A stretch of 64,000 nucleotides of DNA from Arthrobacter sp. V1I9. Its GTDB lineage: Bacteria; Actinomycetota; Actinomycetes; Actinomycetales; Micrococcaceae. Below, one piece after another: positions 46,300 through 53,900 of the stretch. The translations under genes and the position numbers were made by a program. The notes under the pieces were generated by a model. That model saw only the letters and a list, made by a program, of their open reading frames with translations, did not search any database and was not told the origin of the DNA. Position 1 is the first letter of the stretch. Each line of letters starts with the position of its first letter. The stretch covers positions 1,922,001 to 1,986,000 of the forward strand of contig NZ_JAUSYU010000001.1 in the NCBI RefSeq assembly GCF_030817075.1, in the 5' to 3' direction.

Positions 46300-46670
46300 A
46301 GCAGGTAAAGCCTTTCACAGCAGGGATAAGCCGCAGCCCAGAGCGTCTGTGGTGGGCGTGGGCGGCAATGGCCGGAGAACGGCCCATCCAAGTCTACCGT
46401 CCGCGCCTTCTCCGCAGAACCGCGGCAGAGTGGCAGCCAAGGCGCGCTGATTGCGCCAGCGGCGGCTCCGGCTATGGAAGAACCTCGTAGCGGTCCAGGA
46501 CCATGCCAAGGATTTCCCAAGCGCCGCAGGTCAAACTTGCACAACATTAGAGCCCCGGTGTTGAGACCACGGGATCAGGGCAAGTAGACCGGCGGAAGAG
46601 GCGCGATGTCGCTCACTCCTCCTTTCCGGCCAGCAGGATGACCCTACTCCGCGACTACATGGGAGACGAC
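46300..46670. other. Intergenic gap, nothing clear
   Basis: About 370 bp between the divergent ABC-F gene and the Tat-signal gene. It must hold both promoters. Open frames here are short and without family features. One small GGCGC/GCGCC hairpin is present near 46440-46456. Confidence 0.5.
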
Positions 46671-47354
46671 ATGAATTCTCAACCAAACCACTTCACTAAT
46701 CGAGGCCTAAGCCGCCGCCAGTTCGGCTTGGTGCTGAGTGGTGGCGCTTTCCTGCTGCTGGCCGGCGGTACCTATGGAGTTGCCGGGCGCAATCCGCAGA
46801 ACACAACCACCAGCGTGGCCACGGGATTTGGATCCCTGGCGATTGTTCAGGCCGGACGCCTTGCCCGGCTCGATGCCCAAGGGCAACCGGCTTTCAAGAC
46901 CTTGGCGGCCGCTGCTTCGCGCATGAAGTCCGGTGGGGGCATCGGAGGCGGCACGCGAATCCAGCGTGTCAGCACTGCGGGACAGCCCGGCGCCGACGCA
47001 CATGGCCACGACGCCGGATCGTTGGGTGACCCCGCGGGGCCGGTACCGCTTAACCTCACCTGGGCCGACGTCGTGCTGCTCGAAGTGCAACTTCAGAACG
47101 CCGGGGCTGAGCCGGTGCTTTTCAGTCCGGGTCAGCTCCGGTTGAAGCTGGGCTCGTCGGCTGTAACGGTTACTCCGCAGGACTCCGACCGGAATCCCGG
47201 GCCGATAGCACCGCACTCCTCGGAGCACCTACTGATCAGTTACCTGGCGCCGCGCGATTCCCCGGAGCTGGAGCTGGACTACTCTGACGAGCAGCAGGAC
47301 CGGACCTACCGGCTGGCCCTGCCGCCCCTGACCACGAACGAGGCGAAGTCTTAG
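46671..47354 (+). CDS. Secreted protein with a Tat-type signal
   Basis: A 227-residue protein. Residues 14-20 read SRRQFGL, a twin-arginine motif, followed by a hydrophobic stretch (LVLSGGAFLLLAGGTYGVAG), so export by Tat is likely. The mature part (about 45-227) has a beta-rich look with a single Ig-like region (WADVVLLEVQLQNAGAEPVLF). I do not recognise the family. GGGAG six bases before ATG 46671 decides the start. It stands alone before the ArfB-like gene. Confidence 0.7.
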   Translation: MNSQPNHFTNRGLSRRQFGLVLSGGAFLLLAGGTYGVAGRNPQNTTTSVATGFGSLAIVQAGRLARLDAQGQPAFKTLAAAASRMKSGGGIGGGTRIQRVSTAGQPGADAHGHDAGSLGDPAGPVPLNLTWADVVLLEVQLQNAGAEPVLFSPGQLRLKLGSSAVTVTPQDSDRNPGPIAPHSSEHLLISYLAPRDSPELELDYSDEQQDRTYRLALPPLTTNEAKS

Positions 47355-47462
47355 AAACACTGGACTTCCATACCTACAAGGGTTGCAGCGCGATGGTGGA
47401 CGGCCTCAGGGTGCTGGCTATCCGCACGGTGGCAGTTACCGCCTCGTGAAGCTTCGGGTTTC

Positions 47463-47480
47463 ATGCAACGCTGGTTGCAT
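47463..47480. promoter_or_regulatory. Inverted repeat overlapping the ArfB start codon
   Basis: ATGCAAC-GCTG-GTTGCAT has perfect 7-bp arms, and its last two bases are the A and T of the ArfB ATG. As RNA it would bury the start, and as DNA it could be a small operator. Confidence 0.4.
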
Positions 47481-47901
47481 GGATCTGGAGGTGTCGCCCG
47501 AGCTCACGATTCCCGCGGCTGAACTCGAGTGGCGGTTTTCGCGTTCGTCCGGGCCGGGCGGTCAGCATGTCAACACCTCGGACAGCCGCGTGCAGCTCTC
47601 CTGGAACGTCAGGGACTCCGCTGTACTTTCGGGCGGCCAACGGACGGTTCTCATCCGGCGGCTCGGATCCCGTTTCGTCTCCGGAGCGCTTACTGTTACG
47701 GCGTCGGAGCACCGCTCCCAACTGCGCAATCGCGAGATCGCCCTGGCCAAGCTAGCCCACCTTGTGGCAGGGGGCCTTGCTCCTGAAGGGCCTGGCCGCC
47801 GGGCGACAAAACCCACCCGCGGCTCGAACCGTCGCCGGCTTGCGGCTAAGGAAAGGCGGTCTGCAACGAAGCAGCAACGGAGGCGGCCATCCGCCGAGTA
47901 G
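47479..47901 (+). CDS. arfB: ArfB-type peptidyl-tRNA hydrolase (release-factor-like)
   Basis: A 140-residue protein with the class I release-factor catalytic loop SSGPGGQHVNTSDSRVQL (GGQ) and a basic C-terminal tail (ERRSATKQQRRRPSAE), the layout of ArfB/YaeJ. It lacks the codon-recognition domain of true release factors and frees stalled ribosomes by hydrolysing peptidyl-tRNA, with the tail in the empty mRNA channel. ATG 47479 fits the family start, although no clear ribosome site precedes it. Confidence 0.88.
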   Translation: MDLEVSPELTIPAAELEWRFSRSSGPGGQHVNTSDSRVQLSWNVRDSAVLSGGQRTVLIRRLGSRFVSGALTVTASEHRSQLRNREIALAKLAHLVAGGLAPEGPGRRATKPTRGSNRRRLAAKERRSATKQQRRRPSAE

Positions 47902-47984
47902 ACACCTGGCATGTTTGCCGTGAAGCCATGATGCCGTGGGCTTAATCTCCCGCGGCATCGTCACCGTCTTGGGACAATGAACTG

Positions 47985-49049
47985 ATGGATTTCAACCGGC
48001 TTCTGCAGATACGGCGCATCTACGCGCAGCCGGCTGCGCTGGAGCTTCCCAGGGGCAAGGAGATGGTCGAACGCTGGCCGGACGCCGACGTCGTGCTGGT
48101 CGACAATCATTGGAACATCCCCGAGGTGCACGGTGATGAAGCGAACGTTCCGCGCTGGTCCCGGATCAAGACGGAGTCGCTGGTCCTCGGCGTCAAGAAG
48201 GCGCTGACCGTCAAGCCCAACGGCAGGTCGGCGGATTTTATTGCCCCCTCCACCGCGAACGGCTGTGCGATGGCATGCGCTTACTGCTACGTGCCCAGGC
48301 ATAAGGGGTATAGCAACCCGGTGACCGTGTTCGCGAACATCGGCCAGATCGCCGGGGCGCTAGAGCGGCACGTCACCCGCCAGGGCATGAAGCTGGAACC
48401 CAACCAGTGCGACCCCGAACTGTGGGTCTATGACATCGGTGAAAACAGCGACTGCTCCGTGGACGCGCTGATCAGCGACAACGTGCAGGATCTCGTCACG
48501 CTCTTCCGCGACCTGCCTACTGCCAAACTGTCCTTCGCCACCAAGTACGTGAACCCGGCGATGCTCGGCTGGGACCACGGCGGCCACACCCGGGTCCGCT
48601 TTTCGCTGATGCCCGCGGATATGGCTAAATCGATTGACGTCCGGACCTCACCGGTGGCTGAACGCATGGCCGCTATCAACGACTTTGTCGACGCCGGCTA
48701 CGAGGTGCACGTGAACTTCTCCCCCGTCATCATCACCGACACTTGGCTTTCGGACTGGGAGGGGCTGCTGCGCCAGCTCGATGCCACCCTGACACCGGCC
48801 GCAAAGGCCCAGCTCGCGGCTGAAGTCATCTTCCTGACCCACAACGAGCGGCTCCATGAGGTCAACCTTGGGTGGCATCCGCAAGCCGAAAAGGTGCTGT
48901 GGCGGCCGGACCTTCAGGAATCGAAGGTCTCGTCCAACGGCTTCACCAACGTCCGCTACCGTTCAGGAAGCAAGGGGCGCTATATGCGGCAACTGACCGC
49001 GCTCATTGAGGAGATAGCGCCTTACTGCCGCATCCGCTACGCCTTCTGA
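47985..49049 (+). CDS. Spore-photoproduct-lyase-family radical SAM protein
   Basis: A 354-residue protein with the radical SAM cluster motif CAMACAYC (Cys94, Cys98, Cys101) and SPL-family features such as TANGCAMAC, YDIGENSDCSVD and KVLWRPDLQESK. True SPL repairs the UV spore photoproduct in endospores. This organism type does not sporulate, so the protein may repair another thymine lesion or do different radical chemistry. It is a lone gene after the ArfB-like gene. Confidence 0.85.
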   Translation: MDFNRLLQIRRIYAQPAALELPRGKEMVERWPDADVVLVDNHWNIPEVHGDEANVPRWSRIKTESLVLGVKKALTVKPNGRSADFIAPSTANGCAMACAYCYVPRHKGYSNPVTVFANIGQIAGALERHVTRQGMKLEPNQCDPELWVYDIGENSDCSVDALISDNVQDLVTLFRDLPTAKLSFATKYVNPAMLGWDHGGHTRVRFSLMPADMAKSIDVRTSPVAERMAAINDFVDAGYEVHVNFSPVIITDTWLSDWEGLLRQLDATLTPAAKAQLAAEVIFLTHNERLHEVNLGWHPQAEKVLWRPDLQESKVSSNGFTNVRYRSGSKGRYMRQLTALIEEIAPYCRIRYAF

Positions 49050-49204
49050 AGTCCTGAGGCGGACGACGACGTGGCCCCGCCTTAGCGGGGTTCCTCACGG
49101 CCTGCGGTACCGCACCGCCGCTCCCGAATTGGCGCTGTGGCCTCCAGTATTGGGGCGCCATCCCCTGCCCGGGTCCGATGGCAGCGCGCTAAACTGGACC
49201 GATC

Positions 49205-50011
49205 ATGATCGGTGCCCGTACCCGTTTTCTGGCCTGGCTCATCGCCCTGGCGGCTTTCCTCGCGGGCTGCGCGCCCTCCATCGGTCTCGATGAGGCCGAC
49301 ACTGAACGTCCCACCAGCGCGTCCCCTGCCCCGCCAGCCGCGGGCGACGTGGCCCGCACCCCCCAATCTGCCCCGGCGCCAGTTACGACACCTTCCCTGG
49401 TGCCGCCCCGGCCGTTCGCCTACAACCTCTACCAGAAGGGTGACTTCGTGCCGCAGTACACCTTCGACTGGTGTGTCGCGGCGAGCATCCAGATCGCACA
49501 CAACCTCATCGACGACACCGGAGGGGGCACGTGGGCCGATTCCGGCCACCAGGGCGAACTGTGGGAAATGGCCCGGGCACGGTCGTCCAACTCGTTCAAT
49601 GGTGCCAACCCTCTGGGCTGGGCACAGGTGCTGACCGAAGTTGGAATGGGGCCGTACTCCGTGGTCAGCGTCGCTGACTACGACGATGCGCTGCGGACGG
49701 CGGCGCGTGCCATCGCTGAGACAGGCCGGCCAGTAGGGCTTGTCATGTGGAGCGGCCGCCACGCGTGGGTGATGAGCGGGTTCGAGTCGCTTGGCGATCC
49801 GATGCAGTTCCCGAAGTTCTCGGTCACGGGCATCCGCGTCCTGGATCCGTTGTACCCGCACGGCAGCGGGCGATGGGGTCCATCACCTGCCCCCAACAGC
49901 CTGCTAACCCCAAAGCAGTTGGCCACGCAGTTCGTCATCCGGGAGCCGCGGCGCTGGAGCACCGACCTTCCGACCGGTTACATGCTGGTGCTGCCGCGAG
50001 CCGAGGCCTGA
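49205..50011 (+). CDS. Putative lipoprotein with C39-like peptidase domain
   Basis: A 268-residue protein. The N-terminal signal ends in the lipobox LAGC (Cys22), so it should be anchored to the outer face of the membrane. A Pro/Ala linker (30-65) leads to a papain-like domain: DWCVAASIQ holds the candidate nucleophilic Cys, SGRHAWVMSG the His, and VLDPLYP the Asp, as in C39-like peptidases. The substrate is unknown. The ATG follows TCATG with no strong ribosome site. Confidence 0.78.
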   Translation: MIGARTRFLAWLIALAAFLAGCAPSIGLDEADTERPTSASPAPPAAGDVARTPQSAPAPVTTPSLVPPRPFAYNLYQKGDFVPQYTFDWCVAASIQIAHNLIDDTGGGTWADSGHQGELWEMARARSSNSFNGANPLGWAQVLTEVGMGPYSVVSVADYDDALRTAARAIAETGRPVGLVMWSGRHAWVMSGFESLGDPMQFPKFSVTGIRVLDPLYPHGSGRWGPSPAPNSLLTPKQLATQFVIREPRRWSTDLPTGYMLVLPRAEA

Positions 50012-50034
50012 TCCTCGGCTTCGAGGGTGCTGGA

Positions 50035-50354
50035 CTTCACCGCACCAAGACGGGACTTCTATCGATGGCCGCCGCTGCAGCACTTGCCCTCGGCCTTGCT
50101 CCCGGAACTGCTGTGGCCCATGGAGGGTCCGGGCACGGCGCCTCGGACTCGTTTACATGCCCAACAAGTATGGGCGGTACAAGCTGGTAGCCGCTGAATT
50201 TGTATCGACGGCGGCCAAGCGGCCTTCGATCGCTGGCATCAAATCCGAAAACGGGCCGTTCCCCGGCTCCTTCGCGCTCCACGCGTGGGTGTGGAAGGAC
50301 AACCCGAACAGTATGTTCGCTGCCTACAACCCGGACCTGCGCTGCCCGAAGTAG
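50035..50354 (+). pseudogene. Broken secreted-protein gene
   Basis: One frame reads a signal-peptide-like segment (HRTKTGLLSMAAAAALALGL, then an Ala-rich cleavage site) but has no start upstream and ends at 50190. The adjacent frame, from about 50151, reads YMPNKYGRYKLVAAEFVSTA ... NPDLRCPK to 50354. Joined, they would form one small exported protein of roughly 105 residues. Loss of the start and a frameshift near 50145-50155 suggest decay, or a sequencing error. The family is not recognised. Confidence 0.5.
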
Positions 50355-50454
50355 GGCACGCCCTCAGGGACTTCCCTCAGCATAAAAAGCCTTGCACTTG
50401 TTTTTGCAACCCATGGTCGAGGCAGTATTTCCCTGCCTGCGGGCTATGCGGCCC

Positions 50455-50892
50455 TCAGTTTCTCTTGAGTTCCTCGGCGAGCATCACAAGGATACCGCTG
50501 GGACCGCGGACATAAGTGAGCTTGTAGACGTCCTGATAGGTGGCCACGCCCCGAAGCGGATGGCAGCCGTGCCTCGCGGCTATCTCCAATGCTTGGTCCA
50601 GGTCATCGACGGAGAAGGCTACGCGGTGCATGCCGATCTCGTTAGGACGAGTGGGCTCCGACTCGATCGCTTCGGGGTGAATGTACTCGAAGAGCTCAAG
50701 GCGACCGTGACCGTCAGGCGTTTGGAGCATAACTACTTTGGCGTGGTTGCCGTCCAGGCCGACGGCGGTGTCGGTCCATTCACCACTGACCGTGTCACGG
50801 CCGACGACTGTGAGACCGAGGTCGGTGAAAAAGGAGATCGTTGCTTCAAGGTCGCGAACGGCGATGCCGACGTTCTCTAATTTGATGGCCAT
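50455..50892 (-). CDS. VOC-family metalloenzyme-like protein
   Basis: A 145-residue single-unit vicinal-oxygen-chelate protein with two beta-alpha-beta-beta-beta modules. Candidate metal ligands are in KLENVGIAVRD (first strand), RLELFEYI and MHRVAFSVDD. It looks like a glyoxalase/epimerase/dioxygenase-type enzyme without a clear substrate. ATG 50892 is chosen by family start (MAIKLENVGIAV); the frame extends upstream without family features. It is followed by a gap to the broken secreted gene. Confidence 0.8.
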   Translation of the reverse strand: MAIKLENVGIAVRDLEATISFFTDLGLTVVGRDTVSGEWTDTAVGLDGNHAKVVMLQTPDGHGRLELFEYIHPEAIESEPTRPNEIGMHRVAFSVDDLDQALEIAARHGCHPLRGVATYQDVYKLTYVRGPSGILVMLAEELKRN

Positions 50893-50939
50893 GCGCTGCA
50901 CGTTACCGAGCCAGGCCGAATACCTCCAGTAGCGGTCAA

Positions 50940-50975
50940 GCCGACGCCCGGGCCCTTCGGGGCCCGGGCGTCGGC
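50940..50975 (-). terminator. Terminator of the peroxidase gene
   Basis: GCCGACGCCCGGGCCC and GGGCCCGGGCGTCGGC are a perfect 16-bp stem with a TTCG tetraloop, 11 bp after the peroxidase stop. There is no long T run. Confidence 0.75.
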
Positions 50976-50986
50976 TGGCAAGCGGA

Positions 50987-53900
50987 CTAGCTGATGGCAC
51001 TCATGGTGTTCCAGCCGGCGCCGGCTGAGACCCGCGTCGGGAAGACTCCGGCACCGTTGCCCAGGTAGGACCAGAGCGTGCCGCGCGAGTCCCTGGCGAC
51101 CAGGTCAGTCCGGCCGTCGCCGTTCAGGTCACCTGCACCGCTGATGGCCGTCATGGTGTTCCAGCCGGCACCGACGCGGATCCGGTTCGGGAAGATTCCG
51201 GCACCGTTGCCCAGGTAGGACCACAGCACACCGCTCGAATCCCTGGCCAACAGGTCAGCCCGGCCGTCGCCGTTCAGGTCCCGGGAGGCGCTGATGGCAT
51301 TCATGGTGTTCCAGCCGGCACCGACCCGGATCCGGTTCGGAAAGATTCCGGCACCGTTGCCCAGGTAGGACCACAGCACACCGCTCGAATCCCTGGCCAA
51401 CAGATCGGCCCGGCCATCACCGTTCACATCGCCTGAGGCACTCAGGGCATTCATGGTGTTCCAGCCGGCACCGACCCGGATCCGGTTCGGGAAGATTCCG
51501 GCACCGTTGCCCAGGTAGGACCACAGCACACCGCTCGAATCCCTGGCCAACAGGTCGGCCCGGCCATCACCATTCACGTCGCCGGAGGAGCTGATGGCGT
51601 TCATGACGTTCCAGCCACCGCCAGCCCGGACACGCGTCGGGAATTGTCCGGCTGCGTTGCCCATGTAGGTCCAAAGCACTCCGCTCGAGTCCCTGGCCAG
51701 CAGGTCCGTCTTGCCGTCACCGTTGAAGTCCCGGAGCGCGGTCGGGACGCCCACAACGTTGGCTGCCGTTACCGGCGCCGACGTCTGGGATGCCGTAGCG
51801 TAGCCGGCCTTGGAACCGGTGACCCGGACGGTGATGGCCTTGCCTGCGTCGCCAGCTTGCAGGGTGTATGTGGCCGCCGTTGCTCCGCCGATGGCAGTGC
51901 CGTTGCCGAACCACTGGTAGCTGTACGTCACCGGCGCTGGCCCCCAGACTCCAGTGTTGGCGCTCAGCACGCCCCCGACGACGGCTGCTCCCGTGATGGT
52001 CGGGACAGCTGTTACCAGCACCGGCACGGCAGGAGTGACCGCGTTGGAAACTGCAGCCGGGCTGGAACCATGGCCGTTCGTTGCCGTGACCTCGAAGCGG
52101 ACCTGAACGCCGTTCGTCAATCCGGTGACCACCAGGCTGGTGGCGTCGCCTGCTGCTGTGCGAAGCTCACCGACCTGGGCTCCGGTAGCCACATTGATTA
52201 CCTTGACCGAGAACTCCTCCGTGATCCCGCCGGCCTCAGCAGCGCTGAAGTTCACCGTTGCCTGGGCGTCACCGGTCACGGCCGTCACACCGGTGGGTGC
52301 GTTGGGCGCGATGGAGTCGGCGAAAACCAGGGTTTCGATGTTCCGGAGGGTGTCCGTTCCGTCTGGGCCGGCGTTGTTGTGGGTCACCGTGGTTACCCCG
52401 TTCCCTTCCGTGACGGTGTAGTTCACCTCGATGTCGGAGAACACGGCCTTGTCCGTTCCACCACTGGTGGAGAGGATTTCCCTCACTGCCTCGATGTTGC
52501 CAGGGTCGACCTTGCCGGCGTAAACGTCCGCCTGGAGGGTGGCCCCGGTCAGGGCACCGGCCTCGTTCTTCAGGTACTGCGCGGTCATGCCCGTGGCACT
52601 GCCAATCACTTCGCCGGCGTCGTTCTTGACGCTGAGCCGGACATTCAGGTAGCGGTCACCATCGATGATGTCGTTGCCTCCACGGCCTTCGATGATGTCA
52701 CTGCCGCCGCCGCCGAGGAGGATGTTGCCGTCGGCCCAAGCCATAGCGTTCTCCGAGGAGTCCAGAATCGGGCAGTCCTTGGAGGCCGACGCGGCAATAA
52801 CGTCCGCGATGCGGGTGGTCCGCGCTTCTGCCGGGATCAGGTCGCTGAGGCCGGATATGCGGTCTACACCGTGCACATCCAGGACGTTGCAGCCGATAAA
52901 GCCTTCGCCCCCACCTTGGCTCGGGATGGTGTCGTCGCCCCGGAGCTTGTCATTCAGGGGGCCTCCGGAGAGCGCCTCCACTTCGTTGTAGCGGTCGCGG
53001 ACGCCTATCTGTAGGACATCCAGGGGCAGGATCTGCAGGCTGAGGTCGGCGTCCTGCGGCTGGGGATCGTGCAGGCCAATTTCCCAGTCGTAACCGGAAC
53101 CACCGGCCACCTTTTCGATGCCCGGGCCTGCGAGTCCGATGTCGTCCCCGCCTTCCATGTCGTAATCATCGTCACCGCCCTGGCCGATCAGGATGTCATG
53201 GCCCGGCTTTTCCGAATCGTCGAGGAAGAACAGGTTGCTGGAGTCACCGATCAGCAGATCGGGGCTTTCGCCGCCTTCCATCCAGTCATCGCCGCCGCCG
53301 GCGATGACTGCGTCCTGCCCCTTGCCGGCAATGGCGAAGTCATTGCCTTCACCGGCGAAGGTTTCATTGTCGTTCTCCCCGCCGTTGGTGAAGTCACTGC
53401 CGTCACCGCCCATCAGGATGTCCAGGCCCGGGCCGCCGTCGATCGCGTCGTTGCCCGGGCCGCCCTTGTGGATGTCGTCGCCGGCAAAGTCGGTGATGAT
53501 GTCGCTGCCTTCGCCGCCGAGCGCGACGTCGGCCCCGTCGCCGCCCTCGATGATATCGTTGCCCTCACCACCCCAGAAGGTGTCATTGTCGACGCCTCCG
53601 TAGATGCGGTCGGCTCCTGCGGTGCCGTTGTAAACTCCTTGGCCGTTGATGCCGGCGGGGTCCTCGGTGTTTGAGGCGCGGTACTTGATCGTGCCGTCGG
53701 GCATGCGGATAAGAAGCGCGGTTTCGTTGCACTCCGAGTCCGCGTCATCCGCCACGGTATTGCCGGAGAGCGTAAAACCATCCCGGGTGCCGGCCAGGTT
53801 CTTCAGTTCGAACTTGCAGTCGGCGGTGGCGAAGGCGTCGGCCTTCAGCGCCTGGGCGTTGGTGTTGCGCATTACCAGTTCAGCGAAGGAGTTGCCTTCC

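Noticed and set aside
44512..46308. Forward 598-codon frame
   Set aside because: It is antisense to the ABC-F gene, and its sequence lacks any domain.
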